Position numbers and translations under genes: made by a program
The notes under the pieces: model-generated
Seen by the model: the letters and a program-made list of their open reading frames with translations, nothing else
What the model was told of the DNA's origin: nothing
Database searches by the model: none
DNA from: Nitrospiraceae bacterium
Lineage (GTDB): Bacteria > Nitrospirota > Thermodesulfovibrionia > Thermodesulfovibrionales > UBA9159
Direction: 5' to 3'
Length of the DNA: 6,437 bases
NCBI GenBank assembly: GCA_003453735.1
Contig: DMNE01000407.1
Coordinates: 1-6,437 of the forward strand
Part shown: piece by piece, positions 1-6,270 of the stretch
Numbering within the stretch: position 1 is the first letter of the stretch
Layout: the number at the start of each line of letters is the position of its first letter

Positions 1-285
1 GCCGATTCTCTCCTTTATTTGCCGATCTATTCCGTATAACCCACTTACGAGATCAACGAGGAATGGAAGACCTGTGACGGCTCCGAGGAAATTGTGCTTT
101 TGAGTCCTGTTTTTTGAAAGGGTTCTTCACTCGGAGACCAATACAAAGTATGTGAATAAGGAATGTTTATGTATCGTTATTATCCATCCGTTGGTTATGC
201 AGTTGTTATGCGAATTCTTATTAGGACAACCTATATATCTGTAAACTCAAAAAGTCAAGATAAATCTAGGAAAAAATTTTTGATA
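1..285. other. AT-rich region with no supported gene
   Basis: The stretch downstream of the exported protein gene is AT-rich, especially 140-285. I find no tRNA-like fold, no intrinsic terminator with a GC-rich stem and T-run, and no credible complete gene. A plus-strand open frame at 163-369 starts without a ribosome site, has low-complexity content, and runs antisense into the exported protein gene. A minus-strand frame is open from about 126 to the left edge (see findings) but has no ATG, GTG or TTG start in view. Two 7-base inverted copies, CTCCGAG (81-87) and CTCGGAG (130-136), are too far apart to be convincing as a hairpin. Confidence 0.5.
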
Positions 286-957
286 TTATGGGGTTATGGT
301 ACGGAGGGTTTCTATCGCTTCCAGAAAGGTCTTTTGAAAGACTTCATAAACCCTTTTTTCACTCCCTGAAATTGAGCCACTTTCCCACCTATCTCCGGCA
401 TCAGAGACTTTCATCTCGAAGGAATTGACATTCCTCGAATACCGGATGGAGACAGCATGTTCTCCCTGATAGACAAACTGGAATTGCCCTTGCAAAGCCC
501 AATGGGGTGGAACGATGATTCCTTTCTTCACGATAGGTTGAAGTGAAGGGGCGTCAGGGTTCCATGCCATCAGTTGAATGAGATAATCTATCGTCACTCC
601 CCCTTTCCTAACTCGATCCTTCAGAAAAATTCTCTTCTCCGTATAGGGTCTGAGTGGAGGCACAGTCATCGGTGCAACCGGAGGACCGGTCCTGTCGGCT
701 ATCTGAAGGATGAGCATCTCTTCGACTTGCTTTCCCTTTGTCTTAGCAAGGAGATAGACATGGGTTGTCGAATTCTCCCCTGGATTTTCATGTGAAGAAG
801 AATAGACGAGATCAAGTTCGGAAGGTAGTGTCAAGGTGAAAGGGGGGCTCTGGGAAACTAATCTCCTCCCCTTAATCTCTACGTCGCTTTGCGCAGCATT
901 GGCGATTGCTCCTGTGGCCAAGATTAAAAAGAGGAACGCGACAGTAATTTTCTTCAT
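286..957 (-). CDS. Secreted protein of unknown function
   Basis: This is a 223-residue protein that I do not recognise. The ATG at 957 follows GGAAG at a fair distance; another in-frame ATG at 972 has no ribosome site and would put five residues (MEEQP) before the MKK that begins the signal peptide. Residues 1-21 form a clear Sec signal peptide (MKKITVAFLFLIL then ANA, cleavage likely before AQSD); there is no lipobox cysteine and no further membrane segment. The mature part has no cysteine and looks like a compact mixed alpha-beta domain: PPFTLTLPSEL at about 38-48, a proline-rich stretch around 92-105, the sequence MAWNPDAPSLQP, PPHWALQGQF, and a helical C-terminus (VFQKTFLEAIETL). Coding is supported by length, signal peptide and consistent amino-acid composition. 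It lies 82 bases after dctP beyond the hairpin, on the same strand, so it is probably in the same unit, but a link to transport is only inferred. Confidence 0.78.
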   Translation of the reverse strand: MKKITVAFLFLILATGAIANAAQSDVEIKGRRLVSQSPPFTLTLPSELDLVYSSSHENPGENSTTHVYLLAKTKGKQVEEMLILQIADRTGPPVAPMTVPPLRPYTEKRIFLKDRVRKGGVTIDYLIQLMAWNPDAPSLQPIVKKGIIVPPHWALQGQFQFVYQGEHAVSIRYSRNVNSFEMKVSDAGDRWESGSISGSEKRVYEVFQKTFLEAIETLRTITP

Positions 958-980
958 GGGTTGTTCTTCCATGGCGATGG

Positions 981-1031
981 GGGGTTAGGGATCAGGGTTT
1001 AGCATATTCCAAAAACTCTATCTCTAACCCC
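981..1031. repeat. Inverted repeat (mRNA hairpin) between dctP and the exported protein gene
   Basis: GGGGTTAGGGAT at 981-992 and ATCTCTAACCCC at 1020-1031 are inverted copies matching at 11 of 12 positions, with a 27-base loop. The structure begins 8 bases past the end of dctP. No T-run follows on either strand, so it is not a typical intrinsic terminator. Such a hairpin just after a binding-protein gene could protect the 3' end of a processed, abundant dctP transcript and reduce expression of the next gene. The left arm and loop are also G-rich and repeat-like (GGGTTAG, then AGGGTTTAG), reminiscent of dispersed intergenic repeats. Confidence 0.7.
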
Positions 1032-1039
1032 GCTGGAAC

Positions 1040-2038
1040 TTACTTCTTTTTCGTGAGCATCTCTTTCAATTTAGCTCCTGTTTGAGGACTTTTTCCCAAT
1101 ATATCTTTCCAGCCCTCATCGTATGCTACTTTGACAAACTTCTCGCCTTCCACGGGAGGCAGGGTAATCACCTGGATCCCTTCCTTGAGAAGGATAGGCC
1201 GTTCCTGTTTTGCAAGGTCGTCAAAAAGAGCAACGACCTTTTTCTCAGCTTCTGCGGCTGCCTCTGTCAAAAGATTCTGAAGCTTCTTGGGGAGCTTATT
1301 CCATGTGTTTAAGTTCATAAGGAGAGGGTTGGGCACTTGGTAAAAACCCGGGTCAACAACATATTTTGTTTGCTTATCCCAGCCCCAATCACGGATCCCT
1401 ACCGACGGCCAGCAATAACCGTCGACAACATTCCTCTCGAGAGCGGAATATACTTCCGTGGGTGGTATCGCTACAGGATTCCCGTTAAGTCCTTTTATCA
1501 CTTGCAGGTACATAGGAGACACACGAATGTTGAACCCCTTAAGGTCAGCGGTCTTGATGGGTTTTTCAAGGTAGAGGTGGAATTGTATGCCCAAACCGAG
1601 CCTTGACAGGTAATAGAGCCCGATTTTTTCGTGGAGTTGATTGATATAGGCCCAGGCACCTTTCGCCCTTTCTTCGGCAGGTGTGAAGACAGAAAGCTTG
1701 AGGGCATCCACTTCGGGCAAGACCGATACATAGTAGGCATTGGTGGTGAAAACCATATCAACCATGCCACGTTGACAGGCCTGAACCTGATCCATGGTCT
1801 TGACCGCTTCCGGTCCTCCCACGTACTGAATCTTCAGTTCCCCGGGATATTTCTTTGCAACCATCTGTTCCACCAGGTCCGTAAAGATTGTAAAGGCCTT
1901 GTACTCACTGGCTGTCTTGGGCCATCCGGTAACTGCCTTTAGCGTAAATGTTTCTGCTTTGACCGGCCCGCTCACCATACTTAAAACCAGGAACGTGAAT
2001 AAACTCGCACAAAATAGAACTGACAATCTTTTTCCCAT
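1040..2038 (-). CDS. dctP: TRAP transporter periplasmic solute-binding protein, DctP family
   Basis: This 332-residue secreted protein delivers the substrate to DctQM. A Sec signal peptide covers residues 1-28: MGKR, a hydrophobic core, then VKA before the likely cleavage at ETFTLK. Family features include QYVGGPEAVKTMDQVQACQRGMVDM-type text at about 71-95, LKGFNIRVSP at 166-175 with Arg172 in the place of the conserved carboxylate-binding arginine of DctP proteins, PPTEVYSALERNVVDGY at 192-208, and PLLMNLNTWNKLP near the hinge in the C-terminal half. The arginine argues for a carboxylate ligand; aromatic residues around it (Trp210, Trp218, Trp220) might suit a larger or ring-bearing acid, but this is conjecture. 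The gene is last of the transporter set, after a 136-base gap, whereas dctP often comes first. A strong hairpin follows it. The longer start at 2059 is less likely. Confidence 0.94.
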   Translation of the reverse strand: MGKRLSVLFCASLFTFLVLSMVSGPVKAETFTLKAVTGWPKTASEYKAFTIFTDLVEQMVAKKYPGELKIQYVGGPEAVKTMDQVQACQRGMVDMVFTTNAYYVSVLPEVDALKLSVFTPAEERAKGAWAYINQLHEKIGLYYLSRLGLGIQFHLYLEKPIKTADLKGFNIRVSPMYLQVIKGLNGNPVAIPPTEVYSALERNVVDGYCWPSVGIRDWGWDKQTKYVVDPGFYQVPNPLLMNLNTWNKLPKKLQNLLTEAAAEAEKKVVALFDDLAKQERPILLKEGIQVITLPPVEGEKFVKVAYDEGWKDILGKSPQTGAKLKEMLTKKK

Positions 2039-2044
2039 GCCAGA

Positions 2045-2050
2045 CCCTCC
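2045..2050 (-). promoter_or_regulatory. Ribosome binding site deciding the dctP start
   Basis: GGAGGG on the minus strand stands 6 bases before the ATG at 2038. The other in-frame ATG at 2059 lies upstream of this site and would place the site inside the coding sequence, so 2038 is preferred. That start also leaves a compact signal peptide. Confidence 0.75.
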
Positions 2051-2195
2051 TTCTCCCATTTTATTTGCATTCAGCGCCTAATCCATAGCGTATTGCCGAT
2101 AGCTAACAACCTTTGGTCCTCTGTCTCCGTTTCAAGCTATGCACTTCACGCTGTTCATGCCTGTCCCCCATACTACCATAAATCCCGCCCCGGTT

Positions 2196-3518
2196 CTAAT
2201 GCACCATTCCCATAAGATTTGGTACGATGGTCGCGACAGCGGGCCATACCAATACAATCGCGATGCACAGAATATCCACGATGACATAGGGAGTGACCGC
2301 CTTCCAGATATCGCCCATCGTTACCTCAGGGGGAGCGACACCTTTCATCACAAAGAGGGTGACGCCAAAAGGAGGGGTAATCAGGCCTGTCTCAAGGGCA
2401 ATAAGCATCATCACGCCGAACCAGATTTTGTTAAACCCGAAGGCATTAACGACGGGCATGTAGATGGGTATGGTGATCATCATAATCGCAACCGTTTCCA
2501 TGAAACAACCCATAATCAGAACGACGACCAGCATACCGATGAGTATGATTATCGGAGCAATGCTGAGGTTGATAATAAAATTCGTCATGCCCGCCGCAGC
2601 ACCCGTAAAGGCTAATATCTCACCGTAGGTGGTTGAGACAATGACAATCATGAATATCATTACCGTAACTTTGACAGTACTGTAGACCGACTTCTTGATA
2701 ATTTCCCAATTCAAGCGCCTGTAAAGAATGGCTAAGACAAATGCTCCGAAGGTCCCTGCTGCAGCCGATTCCGTCGGGGTTGCCACACCCAGAAAGATGA
2801 GACCGATGACCATAAAGATGATGAAGCCCAGGGGTATCAGATCTCGTAGGGTGACCCGCAGCTTTTCTTTCAAGGGGACTTTTGGCACAATATACATGGG
2901 CGCTTCTTCAGGTTTGATGCGCAGCCATAGTACGATGTAGATGAAGTAGAGAGCAGACATGATGATGCCCGCCGGTATGCCGGCCATAAGAAGTTGCCCG
3001 ACATCGATATTGGCAAGGCTTGCGAGGACCACGGTCAGTGCATTGGGAGGAATGAGCGCATCGACCGTACCTACGCCCATGAGTGGACCGAGACTCATGC
3101 TTTTGCTGTACCCTTTTTCCAGCATTTGAGGAAGCAGGATGGTGCCAAGGAGAGCGCATGTTGCAATCGTGGAGCCACTCAAAGCCCCGATGATCACACC
3201 CATGATAACCGCCAAGAGAGAGAGTCTGCCCCGGAGGTTGCCGAGCCATTTGTCAAGTACATTTATGGCATTTAGCCCAAGTCCTGAATGAAATATTAAT
3301 TCACCCATAAGAATGAAAAAGGGGACAGGGAGCAGGGTAAAGGAAGTAATGGACGTGAAGGCTCCTGTTACTACTCCGACAAGACCTGGTATTCCCCCCA
3401 GGAAGAAATAAGCCGCGATCATATTGACAACGAGAAAAGCAAAGGCAATAGGCAGGTTAGTGAGTAATAGAAAGACCATGCCGCCAAAAAGCAATGAAAT
3501 GATCAGCCACCATTCCAT
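2196..3518 (-). CDS. dctM: TRAP transporter large permease subunit, DctM family
   Basis: This 440-residue, very hydrophobic protein forms the ion-coupled transport pathway of the TRAP system. Signature stretches run in the expected order: GALSGSTIATCALLGT (111-126), LPQMLEKGYSK (129-139), GTVDALIPPNA (150-160), GVATPTESAAAG (244-255), FMETVAIMMITIPI (339-352) and ITPPFGVTLFVMKGVAP (380-396). The repeated IPP/TPP loops of the two inverted halves are both present, and the length is usual for a stand-alone DctM. GTVDALIPPNAL departs from the commoner GTLGILIPPS, a possible substrate or ion-site difference. The start ATG lies 4 bases after the dctQ stop; its G-rich upstream stretch lies in the last dctQ codons, suggesting coupling. 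It should import a carboxylate with sodium, or perhaps protons, together with DctQ and the DctP protein encoded next. Confidence 0.95.
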   Translation of the reverse strand: MEWWLIISLLFGGMVFLLLTNLPIAFAFLVVNMIAAYFFLGGIPGLVGVVTGAFTSITSFTLLPVPFFILMGELIFHSGLGLNAINVLDKWLGNLRGRLSLLAVIMGVIIGALSGSTIATCALLGTILLPQMLEKGYSKSMSLGPLMGVGTVDALIPPNALTVVLASLANIDVGQLLMAGIPAGIIMSALYFIYIVLWLRIKPEEAPMYIVPKVPLKEKLRVTLRDLIPLGFIIFMVIGLIFLGVATPTESAAAGTFGAFVLAILYRRLNWEIIKKSVYSTVKVTVMIFMIVIVSTTYGEILAFTGAAAGMTNFIINLSIAPIIILIGMLVVVLIMGCFMETVAIMMITIPIYMPVVNAFGFNKIWFGVMMLIALETGLITPPFGVTLFVMKGVAPPEVTMGDIWKAVTPYVIVDILCIAIVLVWPAVATIVPNLMGMVH

Positions 3519-3522
3519 GGGT

Positions 3523-4017
3523 TTACCCCCAGCCGCTGATATCGATAAGTTTGCCCCAGGCAGTTCTGAAAAACTGGGTAGTAAGCAAGATGCTTCCTAC
3601 GGGGATGACGATGAAAACAGCCGATTTTGGAATCGTAATTGCCCTTACGTCCGTTACTCCGTGTATCATGCAGTCACACATATGGACAATCCCAAGATAG
3701 AATAGCAAGGCGCAGGTAAGCCCACCGATGATAGACATGATAAAATCGAGATAACCCTTGGTCTTCTCACTGAGATGAACATATATGACATCGGTGGTGA
3801 TATGCCCTCCCTCTCTCAAGAGCCAGGTTGTTCCAAGGAAGACGATCCACAAAAGGGCATATTCACTCATCGGCACGATCCATATCGTTGTCTCTCTAAA
3901 CACGAATCGCATAAAGATGGTGTAGCACATGGCAGCCGTTATAAAGACGAGTAGAACTCCGGCCAGGGCTGCCATCAAGTCTAAAAGCCTATCAAAAAAC
4001 CTCCAGAATCTTTTCAT
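3523..4017 (-). CDS. dctQ: TRAP transporter small membrane subunit, DctQ family
   Basis: This is a 164-residue inner-membrane protein with four hydrophobic segments at about residues 15-36, 50-67, 90-112 and 131-150, the standard DctQ topology and length. Family-like features are YTIFMRFVFR at 32-41, WIVFLGTTWLLREGGHI at 57-73 with the charged RExGHI turn, and IPKSAVFIVIPVGS at 129-142 in the last helix. DctQ supports the large DctM transport subunit and helps dock the periplasmic binding protein. The gene starts after a perfect AGGAGGT and ends 4 bases before the dctM ATG, so the two are translated together. Sequence of this small subunit does not reveal the substrate. The call rests on topology, motifs and the adjacent dctM and dctP. 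Confidence 0.9.
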   Translation of the reverse strand: MKRFWRFFDRLLDLMAALAGVLLVFITAAMCYTIFMRFVFRETTIWIVPMSEYALLWIVFLGTTWLLREGGHITTDVIYVHLSEKTKGYLDFIMSIIGGLTCALLFYLGIVHMCDCMIHGVTDVRAITIPKSAVFIVIPVGSILLTTQFFRTAWGKLIDISGWG

Positions 4018-4023
4018 TTAAGC

Positions 4024-4030
4024 ACCTCCT
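4024..4030 (-). promoter_or_regulatory. Strong ribosome binding site of dctQ
   Basis: The minus strand reads AGGAGGT, a full anti-16S match, 6 bases before the dctQ ATG at 4017. It fixes the start of the transporter block and implies efficient independent translation rather than coupling to porB, whose stop is 125 bases upstream. Confidence 0.8.
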
Positions 4031-4090
4031 CTTACATATCCCCAATCCCAGATGAGCGTTAACTTATTATCCCGTTGAATTTATATCAAG

Positions 4091-4135
4091 AAAAAAGGAT
4101 GCCCGATTTATCTGTTCGCTCCTAGCACAGAATCG
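4091..4135 (-). terminator. Weak hairpin plus T-run after porB (possible attenuator)
   Basis: In the transcript direction, CGATTCTGT (4135-4127) can pair with ACAGATAAATCG (4115-4104), leaving a three-base bulge. A run of six T follows at 4096-4091, separated from the stem by 7 bases. The stem is AT-rich and the T-run is displaced, so termination would be partial at best. If real, it would set the transporter genes at a lower or separately controlled level than the oxidoreductase. Confidence 0.2.
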
Positions 4136-4142
4136 AATGACT

Positions 4143-5030
4143 TCACCTGTTGTTTAAACCGGAATGACTAGCCCTATATTTCAATCTTTCCCATTCCTCG
4201 TCCACATCCATTTGAATCTGTTTGATCTGCTCTTCTTTCAAGTGTCTGAATCTTCCCTGTTTCAGGAGATACTCCTGGACAGGGAGACCGCGCGGTTCAC
4301 GATTGATCGTGTATTTTTTTCCATCTTCCACTTCGTAAAGAGGAAAGACTTTCGTTTCCACAGCAAGAATGGACAATTCAGGGGAAATGTCTGAGGCTGT
4401 CTTCCAACCTGTTGGGCAGGGGACAAGCATATGAATGAATTTTGTCCCGCGGATATCTTTCGCTTTGGCAACCTTTTGCTGGAGATCACGGGGAAAACCG
4501 ATGGCGGCTGTGGCCGAATATGGATTGTAATGGGCGGCCATGATCTCCATGATGTTTTTCTTCCGGCGAGGGTTCCCTTCTGGGGTCGTTCCCGTCCAGG
4601 CATAGGAAGGGGTTGCAGAGCTCACCTGAATCCCGGTGTTCATATAGGCTTCATTGTCGAGGCATACATAAATGATATCCTCGTTATTTTTTGTTGCCCC
4701 CGAAAGAGACTGCAAGCCAATGTCAAACGTTCCCCCGTCTCCTGCAAAGGCCAGCACCTGAATATCATCCTTCCCCTGGATTTTGAGGGCGTTGGCTATC
4801 CCAGCGGCGGTCGGTGCGGCTATCTCAAACGCAGAATGGATGGTCGCAATGCCATAGGATGTGTTGGGGTACACGCCCCCTATTGCGCCTTCACAGGAAG
4901 GAACGATAACGGCAATGGTTCGGGGTCCCATGGCCTGAAGGACCAGTTTCATGCCGATGGCCAGTCCGCATCCAGCGCACGCTGCATGACCCGTGCGTAG
5001 TAAATTGGGTTCCTGCTCAGGGAAAGTCAT
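4143..5030 (-). CDS. porB: 2-oxoacid:ferredoxin oxidoreductase, beta (ThDP-binding) subunit
   Basis: This 295-residue catalytic subunit binds thiamine diphosphate and one [4Fe-4S] cluster. The cluster ligands expected from the pyruvate:ferredoxin oxidoreductase family are present: Cys18 and Cys21 in GHAACAGCG, Cys46 in VPSCEG, and Cys205 in PCPTGW. The thiamine motif starts with GDGG at residues 97-100 and ends with DNEAYMNTG at 125-133; the aspartate and asparagines would hold the magnesium and diphosphate. SSATPSYAWT at 137-146 also fits the family. The length is normal and nothing appears truncated. The start at 5030 is chosen from its GGGAGG site; a longer reading from 5096 enters the repeat. 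It follows porA after 91 bases and is presumably co-transcribed. The C-terminal tail after about residue 260 is charged and probably helical. The subunit order ferredoxin-alpha-beta supports one complex, and the substrate is not readable here. Confidence 0.93.
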   Translation of the reverse strand: MTFPEQEPNLLRTGHAACAGCGLAIGMKLVLQAMGPRTIAVIVPSCEGAIGGVYPNTSYGIATIHSAFEIAAPTAAGIANALKIQGKDDIQVLAFAGDGGTFDIGLQSLSGATKNNEDIIYVCLDNEAYMNTGIQVSSATPSYAWTGTTPEGNPRRKKNIMEIMAAHYNPYSATAAIGFPRDLQQKVAKAKDIRGTKFIHMLVPCPTGWKTASDISPELSILAVETKVFPLYEVEDGKKYTINREPRGLPVQEYLLKQGRFRHLKEEQIKQIQMDVDEEWERLKYRASHSGLNNR

Positions 5031-5035
5031 TGAAT

Positions 5036-5041
5036 CCTCCC
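5036..5041 (-). promoter_or_regulatory. Ribosome binding site deciding the porB start
   Basis: On the minus strand GGGAGG lies 5 bases before the ATG at 5030. The in-frame ATG at 5096 sits within the intergenic repeat and would add 22 residues that are partly translated repeat. The strong site at the downstream ATG therefore fixes the start at 5030. Confidence 0.8.
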
Positions 5042-5069
5042 AATATTTGCAGTTCAAACAACTCCGATT

Positions 5070-5122
5070 ACAGATTTCAGATTTTTCAATCCGCAATCCG
5101 CATTCCGCAATCTAAAATCTGT
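5070..5122. repeat. Inverted repeat enclosing a 7-base tandem repeat, between porA and porB
   Basis: The 14-base arms at 5070-5083 (ACAGATTTCAGATT) and 5109-5122 (AATCTAAAATCTGT) are inverted copies with one mismatch. The 25-base interior and the start of the right arm hold a 7-base period: CAATCCG at 5087 and 5094, CATTCCG at 5101, then CAATCTA at 5108. The right arm touches the last base of the porA stop codon. Transcribed, it would form a hairpin with an AT-rich stem and no adjoining U-tract, so it does not look like an intrinsic terminator. It resembles short dispersed intergenic repeats of environmental anaerobes, but only one copy is in the window. Confidence 0.75.
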
Positions 5123-6270
5123 CATTCCATTATCCAGATCGGCGCATCCATGGGTTCCTTTCGACTCAACGCATCGAAAGCAATTTTTTGAATCACTTCA
5201 GGAGTTACATCTGTGCCCCCTACTCCAGCAATATAACTATAGGTAAGAGGATGGTCCGGAGAATGGATCAATGCCGCCCTTAACTCCTGGCAAAATATCC
5301 CTCCGCTTCCGAGGGAGATATTTCTGTCGATGATGGCGACCCTTGTCTTTCCTCTAAGGGCATCTCGTGCGGCTTCCACGGGAAAAGGTCTGAAGAGGCG
5401 TATTTTAAGCAGTCCGATCTTGTGCCCTTGTTTCCGAAGGTCTTTTACCACCATCCTCGCCGTGCTTGTGATCGATCCAGCCGTCACAAGAACAATCTCT
5501 GCATCTTCCAGCATGACGACCTCAACGATCCCGTAGCCTCTTCCGAATTCCTTCTTAAATTCCTGATCCACGCTTACGGCAACCTTTTTCACGGAGTCCA
5601 TGGACCCCTGGGCCATATGCTTATACTTCCGGTATAATTCCGACGAAACCACGGGGACGAGAAATCCAGGTTTGTCGATATCGAACTTATGGGAAAGATC
5701 GATAGGAGGAAGGAAACGATCGACCTGCTTCTGCTCCGGGAGGTCAACCACCTCCATGAAGTGGGAGACAAAAAAGGCCTCCAGGGATATCATGACGGGC
5801 AAATAGACCTGCTCTGCCATCCTGTAGGCCTGGATGACAGTATCCAGGGCTTCCTGGCCGTTTTCGCAGTAAAACTGAATCCAGCCCGTATCCCGCTGGG
5901 AAAGGCTGTCCAACTGGTCAGCCCAGAACCCCCATGGCGCCGCTAAGAGTCGATTGACATTCGCCATCACGACTGGGGCTCGACACCCGGCTGCGAAATG
6001 GAGCATCTCATGCATCAGGGCGAGGCCCTGTGAGGAAGTAGCCGTAAACGTTCTGACGCCTGTCAAGGAGGCGGCAATACAGGCCGCCATGGCAGAATGC
6101 TCAGACTCTGTCCGCATCATGATTCCTTTGAGCAGGCCCGATGCCTCCCATTCGGACAGCTTCTCATAGATAGCGGTCTGCGGCGTGATGGGATAGGCAG
6201 CGATGAACGGAGTACGGCAGAGTTTGACGGCGTTCGCCACCGCATGATTCCCCGTCATAAAGTCTTTCAT
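5122..6270 (-). CDS. porA: 2-oxoacid:ferredoxin oxidoreductase, alpha subunit (PorA family)
   Basis: This is a 382-residue protein, normal for a separate alpha subunit. I chose the ATG at 6270 because it overlaps the ferredoxin stop (ATGA) and because the family N-terminal pattern TGNHAVANAV begins a few codons later; an in-frame ATG 19 codons upstream lies inside porD. Visible family motifs are YPITPQT at residues 26-32 (Thr29 expected near the substrate), ESEHSAM at 55-61 (Glu57 in the place of the cofactor-activating glutamate), TATSSQGLALMHEM at 76-89, and NVNR at 104-107, whose Arg107 matches the arginine that binds the 2-oxoacid carboxylate in pyruvate:ferredoxin oxidoreductase. The following PWGFWADQLD (112-121) departs from the usual PINIWNDHSD-like text, and His9 replaces the common Glu in GNEA. 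With beta, gamma and delta it catalyses CoA-dependent oxidative decarboxylation of a 2-oxoacid. The substrate is undetermined: pyruvate, branched-chain, aryl or other 2-oxoacids are all possible. Confidence 0.93.
   Translation of the reverse strand: MKDFMTGNHAVANAVKLCRTPFIAAYPITPQTAIYEKLSEWEASGLLKGIMMRTESEHSAMAACIAASLTGVRTFTATSSQGLALMHEMLHFAAGCRAPVVMANVNRLLAAPWGFWADQLDSLSQRDTGWIQFYCENGQEALDTVIQAYRMAEQVYLPVMISLEAFFVSHFMEVVDLPEQKQVDRFLPPIDLSHKFDIDKPGFLVPVVSSELYRKYKHMAQGSMDSVKKVAVSVDQEFKKEFGRGYGIVEVVMLEDAEIVLVTAGSITSTARMVVKDLRKQGHKIGLLKIRLFRPFPVEAARDALRGKTRVAIIDRNISLGSGGIFCQELRAALIHSPDHPLTYSYIAGVGGTDVTPEVIQKIAFDALSRKEPMDAPIWIME

Noticed and set aside
81..136. CTCCGAG and CTCGGAG inverted pair as a terminator or operator
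   Set aside because: Seven-base arms with a 42-base loop and no T-run are within chance expectation.
163..369. Plus-strand 68-codon frame in the AT-rich left region
   Set aside because: No ribosome binding site, low-complexity start, and its 3' end overlaps the exported protein gene in antisense.
979..997. G-quadruplex on the plus strand near the dctP-distal hairpin
   Set aside because: Only three separated runs of three or more G are present (979-984, 988-990, 995-997); the fourth needed run is missing, and the inverted repeat explains the conservation better.
2082..2109. Promoter-like TTGTTA and TATGGA on the minus strand before dctP
   Set aside because: Only 4 and 3 of 6 consensus positions match with a 16-base spacer; such matches are expected by chance.
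2113..2181. 22-codon minus-strand leader frame upstream of dctP starting MGDRHEQ
   Set aside because: No ribosome binding site and a composition that does not look like a leader peptide; probably chance.
2139..2615. Plus-strand 158-codon open frame rich in His and Asp
   Set aside because: It lies antisense to the end of dctM, which has clear family motifs; the histidine-rich composition is what the opposite strand of Ile/Met-rich membrane codons gives.
4050..4090. TTGATA and GATAAT on the minus strand before dctQ as a sigma-70 promoter
   Set aside because: The spacer is about 12 bases, too short; no better hexamer lies at 16-18 bases, and no -24/-12 sigma-54 pattern fits.
4431..5000. Plus-strand 189-codon open frame
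   Set aside because: It is antisense to porB, whose cluster cysteines and thiamine motif are intact; no ribosome site or recognisable domain.
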